Below, in pieces: positions 1 through 10,295 of a DNA stretch of 36,279 nucleotides. The DNA is from an uncultured Clostridia bacterium (GTDB lineage Bacteria > Bacillota > Clostridia > Lachnospirales > Lachnospiraceae). The DNA lies in NCBI GenBank assembly GCA_946629525.1, contig CAMOXU010000017.1, forward strand, positions 1-36,279. Direction: 5' to 3'. Both the position numbers and the translations under genes were made by a program. The stretch's first letter is position 1, and each line of letters starts with the position of its first letter. The notes under the pieces are model-generated. The model made no database searches and was not told the DNA's origin. It worked only from the letters and a program-made list of their open reading frames with translations.

Positions 1-54
1 TCCGAGGGCAAGGCAGTCCGCGTAATCGATAAGAGAAACCTTTACAAGGGCTGA
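1..54 (+). CDS. C-terminal fragment of an upstream CDS (SEGKAVRVIDKRNLYKG*), probably phenylacetate-CoA ligase family
   Basis: Open frame from base 1 to TGA at 52-54; tail resembles the GKAxRVIDxR end of phenylacetate-CoA ligases, which often precede an ACT-domain gene. Confidence 0.5.
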   Translation, partial: SEGKAVRVIDKRNLYKG

Positions 55-103
55 TCCGGGAAAGTGTAACTGTTTATGATTATTCATGGAAGGAGAAAAG
101 CAA

Positions 104-544
104 ATGGCCACACAGCAGATTTCCGTATTTCTTGAGAACAAGCCGGGGACGCTCGCTGAGTTCTGCAAGGTCCTCGAGAAGAACAACATCGATATGCGCG
201 CCATGTGCGTTGCAGACGCGATGGATTTCGGCATCGTCCGCGTCATAGTGGACGACGTCTTTTCCACGGTCACGATCTTAAAGGACGAGGGCTATGTCTG
301 CCAGATCACGAAGGTCCTTACGGTCGAGATGGACGATAAGCCCGGTGCGCTCGGAAAGATCCTGGCCCTGCTCACGGACGCGGACATTAACCTTGAATAT
401 ACCTACGCGTTCCTCTCCCGCAAGAAAGCGAAAGCTTATCTGATCGTCAAGGTCAACGAGAGAAAGAAAGCGGAGCAGATCCTCTCCGGAGCGGGGATCC
501 ACGTCGTACAGCAGGATGAGCTGGCTGACATTTTCGGAAACTGA
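104..544 (+). CDS. Tandem ACT-domain protein
   Basis: ORF with start ATG at 104 after AGGAG; two ACT-like repeats (ISVFLENKPGTLAEFCKVL..., LTVEMDDKPGALGKILALL...). Confidence 0.85.
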   Translation: MATQQISVFLENKPGTLAEFCKVLEKNNIDMRAMCVADAMDFGIVRVIVDDVFSTVTILKDEGYVCQITKVLTVEMDDKPGALGKILALLTDADINLEYTYAFLSRKKAKAYLIVKVNERKKAEQILSGAGIHVVQQDELADIFGN

Positions 545-572
545 CAGCCGGAAAGTAAACTAAACAGTAAAG

Positions 573-615
573 AACTGTCCCTGACTCGGAAGTGAGAGCA
601 GGGACAGTTTTCATT
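573..615 (+). terminator. Rho-independent terminator
   Basis: AACTGTCCCTG ... CAGGGACAGTT perfect 11-bp stem (573-583/599-609) followed by a T-rich tract. Confidence 0.85.
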
Positions 616-765
616 TTTGTCTTCGTCGACGGTTTCGGTGGATTCCGGAGGGATTTTCTGATACGATAGTGCAGACAGATTTTGAAGAACAGCTTACAGC
701 AGACATTTTGGAGACGATGCTTCCGGAAGCAGGACATCCGGTGCACAGTCAGAGAGGGAAGATGT

Positions 766-2244
766 ATGAAAATCGGTTTCAGCAATGAGAAGTATGTCAA
801 GATGCAGTCCGAGCACATCAGGGAGCGCATCAGCCAGTTCGGCGGAAAGCTCTATCTGGAATTCGGCGGGAAGCTTTTCGACGATTACCACGCGTCCCGG
901 GTCCTTCCGGGCTTCGAGCCGGATTCCAAGCTCAAGATGCTCCTGAACCTCCGGGATCAGGCGGAGGTGGTCATCGTGATCTCGGCGATCGACATAGAGA
1001 ACAACAAGGTGAGAGGAGATCTCGGGATCACATATGACACCGACGTGCTCCGCCTGATCAATGAGTTCCGTGACTGCGGCCTCTACGTGGGCTCGGTGTG
1101 CATTACGCATTTTAAGAATCAGGACGGCGCGGTCCTCTTTAAGAATCACCTTGAAAAGTACGGGATCCGTGTATACCTGCACTACATCATCAAGGGATAT
1201 CCGAACAACCTTGACCTGATCGTGAGCGATCAGGGATACGGGAAAAATGAATACATCGAGACGAGCAGACCGCTCGTGATCATCACCGCTCCCGGACCGG
1301 GCTCCGGAAAGCTCGCGACCTGTCTCTCCCAGCTCTACCACGAGCACAGGAGAGGAGTGGAGGCCGGATATGCGAAGTTCGAGACGTTCCCGATCTGGAA
1401 CCTCCCGCTCAAGCATCCGGTCAACCTCGCCTACGAGGCCGCAACGGCGGATATGGGCGACGTGAATATGATCGACCCCTTCCATCTGGAAGCATACGGG
1501 AAGACAACGGTCAACTACAACAGGGATGTTCAGGCCTTCCCGGTCCTCCAGGCGATCTTTGAGTCGATCTACGGGGAATCGCCGTACAAGTCGCCGACGG
1601 ATATGGGCGTCAACATGGCGGGGAACTGCATTGTCGACGACGAAGTCTGCTGTGAGGCGTCAAAGCAGGAGATCATCCGGAGATATTACGAAGCACTCGC
1701 CGGACTTGCGGACGGAACGCGCCGCGAGGAGGAAGCGGACAAGATCGAGCTTCTCATGAAGCAGGCGCATATCGTGAAGGAGGACCGCAGGATCGTCGCC
1801 CCGGCGATGAAGCGGGCCGAGGAGACCGGTGCGGCGGCCTGCGCCATCGAGCTGAATGACGGAACCGTGATCACCGGAAAGACGACGAAGCTCTTAGGAC
1901 CCACTGCTGCCATGGTCATCAATGCGCTGAAGACGATCGCGGGTGTTCCCCATGAGATCCAGATCATTGCGCCGGAGGCGATCCAGCCGATCCAGACGCT
2001 GAAGACGACTTATCTCGGAGGGAAAAATCCGCGCCTGCACACCGACGAGGTCCTCATCGCGCTCTCGATCTCCGCGGCGACGGATGAGAACGCGGCTGCA
2101 GCGATGGCGGCGCTCCCGCAGCTGAAAGGCTGCCAGGCCCACTGCTCCGTGATGCTCTCCCCGGTAGACCAGAGACTGATGAAAAAGCTGGGGGTCCAGA
2201 TGACCTGCGAGCCGGTCTATGAGAACAAGAGGATCTTCCATTGA
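766..2244 (+). CDS. DUF1846 domain-containing protein
   Basis: ORF; MKIGFSNEKYVKMQSEHIRERI...GGKLYLEFGGKLFDDYHASRVLPGF is characteristic of the DUF1846 family; ATG at 766 preferred over the ORF-track start at 682. Confidence 0.85.
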   Translation: MKIGFSNEKYVKMQSEHIRERISQFGGKLYLEFGGKLFDDYHASRVLPGFEPDSKLKMLLNLRDQAEVVIVISAIDIENNKVRGDLGITYDTDVLRLINEFRDCGLYVGSVCITHFKNQDGAVLFKNHLEKYGIRVYLHYIIKGYPNNLDLIVSDQGYGKNEYIETSRPLVIITAPGPGSGKLATCLSQLYHEHRRGVEAGYAKFETFPIWNLPLKHPVNLAYEAATADMGDVNMIDPFHLEAYGKTTVNYNRDVQAFPVLQAIFESIYGESPYKSPTDMGVNMAGNCIVDDEVCCEASKQEIIRRYYEALAGLADGTRREEEADKIELLMKQAHIVKEDRRIVAPAMKRAEETGAAACAIELNDGTVITGKTTKLLGPTAAMVINALKTIAGVPHEIQIIAPEAIQPIQTLKTTYLGGKNPRLHTDEVLIALSISAATDENAAAAMAALPQLKGCQAHCSVMLSPVDQRLMKKLGVQMTCEPVYENKRIFH

Positions 2245-2335
2245 CCTTGATGAAGGCGCAGAGTGCGGTGCATTTCCTGCCGTACCGCGCAAAGAACAAA
2301 AGCGGCTTTCAAGGTGCGCGGCTTCGATCTGCCGA

Positions 2336-2357
2336 CGGCTTAAAAAGCCGGTTTTTT
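2336..2357 (+). terminator. Rho-independent terminator
   Basis: CGGCTT-AAA-AAGCCG followed by GTTTTTT. Confidence 0.65.
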
Positions 2358-2469
2358 GCAGGCTCCGGCGAAAAATCATAAGCGTTTGGATTTACGCTTC
2401 GGCATGGATTTGTTATTATAATATATATGGATCTGTTGACCAGGCAGAGTTAAAGGAAGGAATCAGGAT

Positions 2470-3240
2470 ATGAAAAATGTAAAGAAATGGACGGCTTTGA
2501 TGCTCGCCGGTATTATGGCGCTTTCCGTCACTGCGTGCGGATCCGGCGCAGGACGCGGCACGGTTGAGACGAAATCAGGAAGCTCGGCAGCGTCCGGAAG
2601 TACGGCAGCGGAATCCACTGCAGCGGAATCCACTGCAGCGGTATCCCCGGAGGAAGCGGCTGAGGCGGAAGCCGAGAAGGAAGATGAGAACTTCTCCACA
2701 GGTGAAGTGAGCGGAACGACCTACAGGCAGGATTTCTTTAAGATCCAGCTTACAAGAGATACACCGTGGGTCTTCGAGTCTGAGGAAGAGCTCCAGGCGC
2801 AGAATCAGGCGATCGTGGATGCAAGCGACGATGCCGAAGTCAAGGATGCCGTGGAGAACGGAAATCTTTATGTGGACATGACTGTCGCCAATGAGGAGAC
2901 CGGTGAGACTACCATGGTAAGGATCCTTAAAGTGGGTCTGGGAGAAATGCTTGCATCCGATTCCGATCTGGCCGATACGATGAAGGAGAGCCTGATCGAG
3001 GACCTGAATTCCACGGACGGCGTTTCCGGCGGAACAGGCGTTGTTGAGGATACGACCTTCCTCGGGAAGACCGTTCCGAGCGCGTACGTCACAGGAGTTC
3101 TGACTTACGGGGATTCTCAGTTCGACGTATTTGAGCGGTGCGTAATTGTCCGCAAGGGCACATTCGTCGCTGTCGTCATCGCCACAGCGCTGATCGACGA
3201 TACGACGGCAGATCAGCTGGCGGCCTTCACCGCGATCTGA
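2470..3240 (+). CDS. Putative lipoprotein, function unknown
   Basis: Signal peptide with lipobox (MKNVKKWTALMLAGIMALSVTACGSG); RBS GGAAGGAA; low-complexity STAAESTAAESTAA linker. Confidence 0.75.
   Translation: MKNVKKWTALMLAGIMALSVTACGSGAGRGTVETKSGSSAASGSTAAESTAAESTAAVSPEEAAEAEAEKEDENFSTGEVSGTTYRQDFFKIQLTRDTPWVFESEEELQAQNQAIVDASDDAEVKDAVENGNLYVDMTVANEETGETTMVRILKVGLGEMLASDSDLADTMKESLIEDLNSTDGVSGGTGVVEDTTFLGKTVPSAYVTGVLTYGDSQFDVFERCVIVRKGTFVAVVIATALIDDTTADQLAAFTAI
2605..2640 (+). repeat. 15-bp tandem repeat (about 2.3 copies) encoding the AAEST linker of the lipoprotein
   Basis: GCAGCGGAATCCACT GCAGCGGAATCCACT GCAGCG. Confidence 0.8.
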
Positions 3241-3289
3241 TCGAGGGGCTTCGGACTGATCACAGACTACATCGGGACAGCAATATTTC

Positions 3290-3324
3290 GCAGGGAAAGC
3301 AGGCCGCTTTCCCTGCATTTTTTC
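3290..3324 (+). terminator. Rho-independent terminator
   Basis: GCAGGGAAAGC-AGGCC-GCTTTCCCTGC (11-bp stem) followed by ATTTTTT. Confidence 0.9.
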
Positions 3325-3378
3325 TGGATATTTACAGGGTTTTCACAAAACTTTCATATCAGGAAATGAATAACAATC

Positions 3379-3407
3379 TTGAATTATGCCCATGCTGTTT
3401 TTATAAT
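3379..3407 (+). promoter_or_regulatory. Candidate sigma-A-type promoter for ftsH
   Basis: TTGAAT - 17 bp - TATAAT. Confidence 0.6.
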
Positions 3408-3477
3408 AGTGAAATGGTACATTATGAACCCGGCCTTTATGTATCATTAGAAAAATGGGTTTTTTATAAGGAGAACT

Positions 3478-5811
3478 ATGGACAACAATAACAATAACCG
3501 CCCCGGTGGCGGCAACAACAGACAGAGTATTATCATTTTCTGCATCTGCCTGCTTGTGGGTCTCATCGGAATGAGCGTTTTCTCCAATGCGCTGAGCACC
3601 AGCACGTCGCGCGAGATCTCATATGATCAGTTCGTCAGGATGCTGGATGAAGGAAATGTCGAAAAAGTCGAGATCCTGCAGGAACGTCTGGAGATCACGC
3701 CGAAGAATCAGACGGAAGGCTACGGCAGCATCACCTACTACACGCAGCAGACGGAGGATATCACCGCGCTGACGGAAAGACTGATCGCCCATGGGGTCAG
3801 CTTCTCCAGACAGGAGACCTCGGTGGTATCGGAGATCGTCTACTCGATCCTCTCCTTCCTCATACCGTTCGTCCTCTTTATGGTCCTTCTGAGCGTCTTC
3901 ATGAACCGGATGAACAAGGGCGGCGGAGTGATGGGAGTCGGCAAGAGCAAGGCCAAAGCGTACATCCAGAAGGATACCGGGATCACATTTGCGGATGTTG
4001 CCGGTGAAGACGAAGCCAAGGAAAGCCTTCAGGAGTGTGTGGAGTTCCTGCACAATCCGGGCAAATTCACGGCTGTCGGCGCGAAACTGCCGAAGGGCGC
4101 GCTGCTCGTCGGACCTCCCGGCACAGGCAAGACGCTGCTTGCCAAGGCGGTAGCGGGGGAGGCGCATGTTCCGTTCTTCTCGCTTTCCGGTTCTGAATTT
4201 GTCGAAATGTTCGTCGGTGTCGGTGCAAGCCGTGTCCGTGACCTCTTTGAGGAAGCCAAGAAGAACGCTCCATGCATCATTTTCATCGATGAGATCGATG
4301 CGATCGGAAAATCCCGCGACGGCGGACGCTACGGAGGAAATGACGAACGCGAACAGACGCTGAACCAGCTGCTTGCGGAGATGGACGGCTTTGACGGGAC
4401 AAAGGGGATCATGATCCTCGCTGCGACGAACAGGCCGGAAGTCCTTGACAAGGCCCTTCTGCGTCCGGGCCGCTTTGACAGACGTGTCATCGTCGACAGA
4501 CCTGACCTGAAGGGAAGGATCGCGATCCTCAAGGTGCACGCGAAGGATGTGCTCATGGATGACACGGTCGATCTCGAGGGAATCGCGCTCGCGACCAGCG
4601 GTGCAGTCGGTTCGGATCTCGCCAATATGATCAATGAGGCGGCTATCCTTGCCGTCAAGAAGGGAAGACACCAGGTCTGCCAGAAGGATCTGCTCGAGGC
4701 TGTCGAGGTCGTGCTCGTCGGCAAGGAGAAGAAGGACAGGATCCTTGGAGTCGAGGAGAGACGGATCGTATCCTACCATGAGATCGGACACGCGCTCCTT
4801 TCTGCTCTTCAGAAGAATACGGAGCCTGTGCAGAAGATCACGATCACCCCGCGTACGATGGGCGCGCTCGGCTATGTCATGAATGTTCCGGAAGAGGAGA
4901 AGTTCCTGAATACCCGGAAAGAACTTGAGGCACGTCTGGTCCAGCTGCTTGGCGGCCGTGCAGCCGAGGAGATCGTCTTCGATACGGTAACGACCGGCGC
5001 TTCCAACGATATCGAGCAGGCGACGAAGATCGCGCGCGCGATGATCACACAGTACGGCATGTCCGAAAAGTTCGGCCTTATGGGACTTGCGAGCGTCGAG
5101 AACCAGTATCTCGATAACCGGGCTTACCTGAACTGCGGCGACGCAACGGCGACAGAGATCGACCACGAGATCATGAAGCTCCTGAAGAAGTCCTATGAGG
5201 AGGCCCTCCGCCTGCTCCGGGAGCACAGGGGCACGATGGATAAGCTTGCCGAGTATCTTATTAAGAAAGAGACGATCACCGGCGAAGAATTCATGAAGAT
5301 CTTCTGCGAAGTGGAAGGACTTCCGCTGCCGGAGAAAAAGACCAACACGCGGGAAGAGATCAACCGCGTGAAGCTTGATAAGGGAACCTGGGACGGCTCG
5401 CAGAGGAACCGGGACGAGCGCGGCCAGGATGCGTACGATCCCTATCGTACGGGATATGGAGCGCAGGATCCGTCCGGGAGCGGCAGAAGGATCTACCCGC
5501 AGAGTCAGGGCGGAAACGGCAGGACAGACTACCCGCAGGATCCGTACGGTGACAGAAGAGATGCTTCGCGGGATCCCTACGGCAGTCAGAGGAATGTTCC
5601 GCAGGATCCGTACGGCAGCCGGAGAGGATCTCAGAGGGATCCGTACGGCAGCCGGAGAGAAGGCTCGCAGGATTCTTACGGACCGCAGAGCAAAGAGGAC
5701 AGAATTTATCACGCTCCGGTCTATCCGGAAGATATGGGCTTTGAGGATTATGACTTCTCCGATCAGAAAGGAGAGGGAGGCTCTCAGGGCAGCAAAGAGA
5801 ACAAAAACTGA
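3478..5811 (+). CDS. ftsH: ATP-dependent zinc metalloprotease FtsH
   Basis: Walker A GPPGTGKT, Walker [13 protein letters not shown] region, HEIGH zinc motif, N-terminal TM segments; RBS AAGGAG. Confidence 0.97.
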   Translation: MDNNNNNRPGGGNNRQSIIIFCICLLVGLIGMSVFSNALSTSTSREISYDQFVRMLDEGNVEKVEILQERLEITPKNQTEGYGSITYYTQQTEDITALTERLIAHGVSFSRQETSVVSEIVYSILSFLIPFVLFMVLLSVFMNRMNKGGGVMGVGKSKAKAYIQKDTGITFADVAGEDEAKESLQECVEFLHNPGKFTAVGAKLPKGALLVGPPGTGKTLLAKAVAGEAHVPFFSLSGSEFVEMFVGVGASRVRDLFEEAKKNAPCIIFIDEIDAIGKSRDGGRYGGNDEREQTLNQLLAEMDGFDGTKGIMILAATNRPEVLDKALLRPGRFDRRVIVDRPDLKGRIAILKVHAKDVLMDDTVDLEGIALATSGAVGSDLANMINEAAILAVKKGRHQVCQKDLLEAVEVVLVGKEKKDRILGVEERRIVSYHEIGHALLSALQKNTEPVQKITITPRTMGALGYVMNVPEEEKFLNTRKELEARLVQLLGGRAAEEIVFDTVTTGASNDIEQATKIARAMITQYGMSEKFGLMGLASVENQYLDNRAYLNCGDATATEIDHEIMKLLKKSYEEALRLLREHRGTMDKLAEYLIKKETITGEEFMKIFCEVEGLPLPEKKTNTREEINRVKLDKGTWDGSQRNRDERGQDAYDPYRTGYGAQDPSGSGRRIYPQSQGGNGRTDYPQDPYGDRRDASRDPYGSQRNVPQDPYGSRRGSQRDPYGSRREGSQDSYGPQSKEDRIYHAPVYPEDMGFEDYDFSDQKGEGGSQGSKENKN
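5539..5703 (+). repeat. 33-bp (11-aa) tandem repeat in the FtsH C-terminal tail
   Basis: [48 protein letters not shown]...; D codons at 5539, 5572, 5605, 5638, 5671. Confidence 0.9.
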
Positions 5812-5818
5812 CCGGCAG

Positions 5819-5870
5819 GACCGGCCGCCGCATGACCGCTTTGGCGCGCTGCGGCTGGCCGGTCTTTTCT
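5819..5870 (+). terminator. Rho-independent terminator
   Basis: GACCGGCC ... GGCCGGTC followed by TTTTCT. Confidence 0.8.
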
Positions 5871-5959
5871 GATCTTATATAGGCGATTGCGAAACGCTCT
5901 GCACATAGTTTCGCTATCCCTTATCTGGTCTGACAAAGATAAAGGAGGCCTGAGGCAGT

Positions 5960-8053
5960 ATGAGCGAGCACAAAGTGAAGAACGAACAGGAGTCGTCCGA
6001 AAAAACGACAGGGGATACAGGCAGGAACGAGCAGGAGCCGTCTGAAAAAACGGCAGGGGATACAGACAGGAACGAACAGGAATCGTCCGAAAAAATGACC
6101 GGGGATACAGACAGGAACGAACAGGATCCGTCCCAAAAACTGACCGGGAACAGAGACTTTATCATAGAGGAGGAACTGAAAAAACTCCCGGCACGGCCCG
6201 GCGTCTACATCATGCACGACGAGCACGACACGATCATATACGTCGGGAAGGCGGTCGTTCTGAAGAACCGGGTCCGCCAGTATTTTCAGAAGGGCTATAA
6301 GAAGAGCCCCAAGATCCAGCGGATGGTCTCGAAAGTGAGCCGTTTCGAGTATATCGTGACAGACTCTGAGCTGGAAGCCCTTGTGCTGGAATCCAACCTG
6401 ATCAAGGAGCACCGCCCGAAATACAACACGATGCTGAAGGATGACAAGAATTATCCTTATATCCGCGTCACGACGAACGAGATGTATCCGAGAGTCCTGA
6501 TCGCCAGATCGATGAAAAAAGACGGGTCAAAGTATTTCGGTCCGTACACGAACTCCACGGCAGTAAGGGATACGATCGAACTTCTGCGAAAGCTCTACCG
6601 GATCCGGGCCTGCAGCAAGCGCCTGCCTCAGGATGCCGGGAAGGACCGTCCGTGCCTCTACTACCATATCGGACAGTGCCTTGCCCCCTGCCAGGGGAAT
6701 GTCCCGGAGGAGGTCTACCGGGAGGGGATCGACCGGATGCTGGAGTTCCTGAAAGGAAAATATCAGCCGGAGATCGACCGCCTTACCGAGCGGATGATGA
6801 GCGCGTCGGAGGAAATGAATTTCGAGGAGGCCGCCCGCTGCCGTGACCTGATCGAGAGTATCCGCCAGATCGGAGAAAAGCAGAAGATCACAGGATCGGA
6901 CAGCGACGACAGGGATATTATCGCGATCGCGATGGACAGCGCGCAGGCGGAAAATGAGCCCGAACTCGCCTTCACCAGAAATGCTGTCGCTGCGGTGTTC
7001 TTCGTCCGCGGAGGCCGGCTGATCGGGAGAGAACATTTTCTGCTGGGCCCGGGGGATACGGATGAACCGGCGGAGGTGCTTTCCGCTTTCATTTCCCAGT
7101 ACTACGCGGGAGCGCCGTTCATACCGAAGGAGCTGATGCTTGACCGCGGGATCGCTGACCGGGAGCTTCTGGCGAGCTGGCTTACGAGCCGGCGGGGGGC
7201 AAAGGTCTCGATCCTGGTCCCGCAGAAAGGGACGAAGGAAAAGCTTGTGCAGATGGCGAGGGAAAATGCCGAGATGGTGCTCTCCCGCGACCGGGACCGC
7301 ATGAAAAGGGAGGAGCTGCGGACGATCGGGGCGGTGCGTGAGATCGCGCAGATACTGGGCCTTGCGACCGCAGAGCGTATGGAATCCTACGATATCTCCA
7401 ATATCAGCGGATTTGATTCCGTCGGCTCGATGATCGTCTACGAGAAGGGAAGGCCGAGGAAGAGCGATTACAGAAAATTCAAGATCAAGTGGGTCGAGGG
7501 ACCGAACGATTACGCCAGCATGGAGGAGGTCCTGACCAGAAGGTTCCGGCGGGCGAAGGACGGGGATCCGGGCTTTTCAAAGCTCCCGGACGTGATCCTG
7601 ATGGACGGCGGAAAGGGGCAGGTCCACTCCGCCGAGAAGGTCCTTCAGAAGCTCGGATTTGACATCCCGGTCGCCGGAATGGTGAAGGATGACTTTCACA
7701 GGACGCGCGGACTGTATTTCCATGATGAGGAGCTTCCGATCTCCAGAGATTCCGAGGGTTTTAAGCTGCTCACGAGGATCCAGGACGAGGTGCATCGCTT
7801 TGCGATCGAATATCACAGGCTCCTTCGCTCGAAGGGACAGGTGCACTCGGTCCTCGAGGACATCGAGGGAATCGGGGACGCCAGAAGAAAGTCCCTCCTT
7901 CGAACCTTCAAAACGGTGGAAGCTATCCGTGACGCCGGGATCGAGGAGCTCGCCCACGCACCGTCGATGAACCGTCAGGCAGCGCTCTCGGTCTACCGAT
8001 TCTTCCATGGTGAGGCGGGTGAGGAGACTGCCGCAGAAACCGATGAGGGTTGA
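5960..8053 (+). CDS. uvrC: Excinuclease ABC subunit C with a repeat-containing N-terminal extension
   Basis: PARPGVYIMHDEHDTIIYVGKAVVLKNRVRQYF GIY-YIG domain, UVR motif, C-terminal nuclease/HhH; RBS AAAGGAGG at 5941-5948. Confidence 0.95.
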   Translation: MSEHKVKNEQESSEKTTGDTGRNEQEPSEKTAGDTDRNEQESSEKMTGDTDRNEQDPSQKLTGNRDFIIEEELKKLPARPGVYIMHDEHDTIIYVGKAVVLKNRVRQYFQKGYKKSPKIQRMVSKVSRFEYIVTDSELEALVLESNLIKEHRPKYNTMLKDDKNYPYIRVTTNEMYPRVLIARSMKKDGSKYFGPYTNSTAVRDTIELLRKLYRIRACSKRLPQDAGKDRPCLYYHIGQCLAPCQGNVPEEVYREGIDRMLEFLKGKYQPEIDRLTERMMSASEEMNFEEAARCRDLIESIRQIGEKQKITGSDSDDRDIIAIAMDSAQAENEPELAFTRNAVAAVFFVRGGRLIGREHFLLGPGDTDEPAEVLSAFISQYYAGAPFIPKELMLDRGIADRELLASWLTSRRGAKVSILVPQKGTKEKLVQMARENAEMVLSRDRDRMKREELRTIGAVREIAQILGLATAERMESYDISNISGFDSVGSMIVYEKGRPRKSDYRKFKIKWVEGPNDYASMEEVLTRRFRRAKDGDPGFSKLPDVILMDGGKGQVHSAEKVLQKLGFDIPVAGMVKDDFHRTRGLYFHDEELPISRDSEGFKLLTRIQDEVHRFAIEYHRLLRSKGQVHSVLEDIEGIGDARRKSLLRTFKTVEAIRDAGIEELAHAPSMNRQAALSVYRFFHGEAGEETAAETDEG
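5981..6160 (+). repeat. 45-bp (15-aa) tandem repeat, about 4 units, in the uvrC N-terminus
   Basis: NEQESSEKTTGDTGR | NEQEPSEKTAGDTDR | NEQESSEKMTGDTDR | NEQDPSQKLTGNRD. Confidence 0.9.
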
Positions 8054-8097
8054 AAAGGAATAACCGTTGCATTTACGCTGAATGAATCTCAGCAAAG

Positions 8098-8126
8098 TTG
8101 TAAATGAATTACCGGTATGATAAAAT
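8098..8126 (+). promoter_or_regulatory. Candidate promoter for hprK
   Basis: TTGTAA - 17 bp - TAAAAT, about 175 nt upstream of the start codon. Confidence 0.5.
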
Positions 8127-8303
8127 ATTATTTACGAAAAATGCACATGACGGGAGGGCGCAGACTGCTGCAGACGGACCGGCCGGCTTCGCTGTGGAAG
8201 ATCGTCTCTATGGGAAAAACGAAGCTCTCTTCATTGTGAAAGCGAATAGAACGAGAGGACAGGCAAAGCCCCTTTCATTCGGTACAAGGCAGGGATAAAA
8301 AAG

Positions 8304-9248
8304 ATGAAGACAGTAGTAAAACTTGCCAAGCTGGCTGAAGCTCTGAAACTTCAGAATCTCACTCCGGAAATCGATATGGAGAAGATTGAACTTACGACCA
8401 AGGACATCAATCGTCCGGCCCTTCAGCTTGCAGGATATTATGAACATTTTTCCAGCGAGAGAGTAGAGATCATCGGCTATGTGGAGTATTCGTACATTAT
8501 GCAGATGGAGCCGAAGGAACGGCAGGAGCGGTTCGAGAAGTTCATCTCCAGCGGGATTCCCTGCGTGATCTTTACAACGCTCACGGAGCCGACCGCACAG
8601 ATGATCGAGACTGCTCTGAAATACAACGTTCCGCTGCTCGTGACATCCCGCACGACAAGCTCTTTTATGGCGGAGATCATCCGCTGGCTGGGACTTGAGC
8701 TGGCACCGAGCCTTTCCATGCACGGAGTCCTCGTCGATGTCTACGGTGAGGGTGTGCTGATCATGGGTGAGAGCGGGATCGGTAAGAGCGAGGCAGCTCT
8801 TGAGCTGGTCCGGCGCGGGCACCGTCTGGTCAGCGACGATATCGTAGAGATCCGGAAAGTGTCGGACGCGACCCTGATCGGGACGGCTCCGGATGTCACG
8901 AAGCACCTGATCGAGCTTCGCGGCATCGGAATCATCGATGTCCGGATGCTTTATGGCGTCGAGCATGTAAAGGACAGTCAGGAGATCGATCTGGTCATAA
9001 AGCTTGAGGACTGGGATAAAGAGAAGGAATACGACCGGCTCGGCCTGGAGGATGAGTATATGGAGATCCTCGGCAATAAGGTCGTCATGCATTCCCTGCC
9101 GATCCGTCCGGGCCGCAATCTGGCGGTGATCGTTGAGACCGCGGCGGTCAATCACCGGCAGAAGAAAATGGGGTACAATGCTGTACACGAGCTTTACAGG
9201 CGTGTGCAGGAGAATATGATAAAAAAGCGAGGTGCTGAAGATGGGTAA
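8304..9248 (+). CDS. hprK: HPr kinase/phosphorylase
   Basis: GESGIGKSEAALELVRRGHRLVSDD P-loop and HprK signature. Confidence 0.96.
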   Translation: MKTVVKLAKLAEALKLQNLTPEIDMEKIELTTKDINRPALQLAGYYEHFSSERVEIIGYVEYSYIMQMEPKERQERFEKFISSGIPCVIFTTLTEPTAQMIETALKYNVPLLVTSRTTSSFMAEIIRWLGLELAPSLSMHGVLVDVYGEGVLIMGESGIGKSEAALELVRRGHRLVSDDIVEIRKVSDATLIGTAPDVTKHLIELRGIGIIDVRMLYGVEHVKDSQEIDLVIKLEDWDKEKEYDRLGLEDEYMEILGNKVVMHSLPIRPGRNLAVIVETAAVNHRQKKMGYNAVHELYRRVQENMIKKRGAEDG

Positions 9249-10173
9249 GTATTGTTTTGGAATCGATGTCGGCGGAACGACGGTGAAGTGCGGACTCTTC
9301 GAGGAGAGCGGAACACTCATTGAGAAGTGGGAGATCCCGACCCGCACGGAGAATGGCGGAGAAAATGTTCTTCCCGATATCGCGGCAACGGTCATGTCCA
9401 AAATGGCAGTGAAGAAGCTCACGAAAGACGATGTCATCGGTGTGGGCGTCGGCATTCCCGGACCGGTCATGCGGGGCGTGGTCCCTGTAGCGGTCAATCT
9501 GCACTGGGGAGAGAAGAATGTCGAGTATGAGCTTGGAAATCTGCTTGAGATGAAAGTCCGCGCGGGAAATGACGCCAATGTCGCTGCTCTGGGCGAGCAG
9601 TGGAAGGGCGGCGGAGAAGGCAAGGATTCCGTCATCATGATCACGCTGGGAACCGGAGTCGGCGGAGGAATCATTGTCGACGGCAAGATCGTCGAGGGTG
9701 CACACGGAGCCGGCGGTGAGATCGGTCATATGCATGTCGAGGACAGCATTACGGATCCCTGCGGCTGCGGAAACTGCGGCTGCCTGGAGCAGGTCGCTTC
9801 CGCGACCGGCATCGTTCGTCTTGCAAAGGAAGAGCTTGCAAAGAATCCTGTTCTTCCGTCGGCACTGCGCGATACAGAGGTCACTTCCAAGGCCGTATTT
9901 GACGCTTACAAGGAAGGCGACGCAATGGCATCGACCATCGTCAACCGTTTTGCAAAGTACCTCGGAACAGCCATCGCATCAATCGCGACGGTCACGGATC
10001 CGGAAGTCATCGTAATCGGCGGCGGCGTCTCCAAAGCGGGAGAGTGCCTCACGGATATCGTAGGAAATTATTTTCGTGCACGCGCGTTCTCCGCATGCCG
10101 TCACACCATGATCGTCCTTGCAAAGCTTGGAAATGACGCAGGAATGTACGGAGCAGCAAGACTCGTTCTTTGA
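9241..10173 (+). CDS. ROK-family glucokinase
   Basis: CFGIDVGGTTVKCGLF; GHMHVE...CGCGNCGCLEQVAS ROK zinc motif; ATG at 9241 overlaps the hprK end. Confidence 0.93.
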   Translation: MGKYCFGIDVGGTTVKCGLFEESGTLIEKWEIPTRTENGGENVLPDIAATVMSKMAVKKLTKDDVIGVGVGIPGPVMRGVVPVAVNLHWGEKNVEYELGNLLEMKVRAGNDANVAALGEQWKGGGEGKDSVIMITLGTGVGGGIIVDGKIVEGAHGAGGEIGHMHVEDSITDPCGCGNCGCLEQVASATGIVRLAKEELAKNPVLPSALRDTEVTSKAVFDAYKEGDAMASTIVNRFAKYLGTAIASIATVTDPEVIVIGGGVSKAGECLTDIVGNYFRARAFSACRHTMIVLAKLGNDAGMYGAARLVL

Positions 10174-10255
10174 TCCGGTCATGTGACCAACCACTGAGAC
10201 GGACAGGATACTGGTCTGTCCCAGACTTACAGAAGCGGGAGTCTTCCCCGCTGAG

Positions 10256-10295
10256 ATAAAAAAAGCCCGGCGCAAAAGCGCCGGGTATTTTTTAT
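10256..10295. terminator. Bidirectional terminator between convergent glucokinase and PBP genes
   Basis: AAAAAAAG CCCGGCGC-AAAA-GCGCCGGG TATTTTTTA. Confidence 0.9.

Noticed and set aside
3430-3475. Attenuator hairpin (AACCC ... GGGTTTTTT) in the ftsH leader
   Set aside because: Only a 5-bp stem with a loop of about 24 nt; too weak to claim.
5889-5914. GCGAAAC/GTTTCGC inverted repeat upstream of uvrC as an operator
   Set aside because: Single 7-bp match with a 12-nt loop; no supporting second site or promoter alignment.
8104-8298. 64-aa plus ORF between uvrC and hprK
   Set aside because: Starts inside the predicted promoter, no SD, no recognisable domain.
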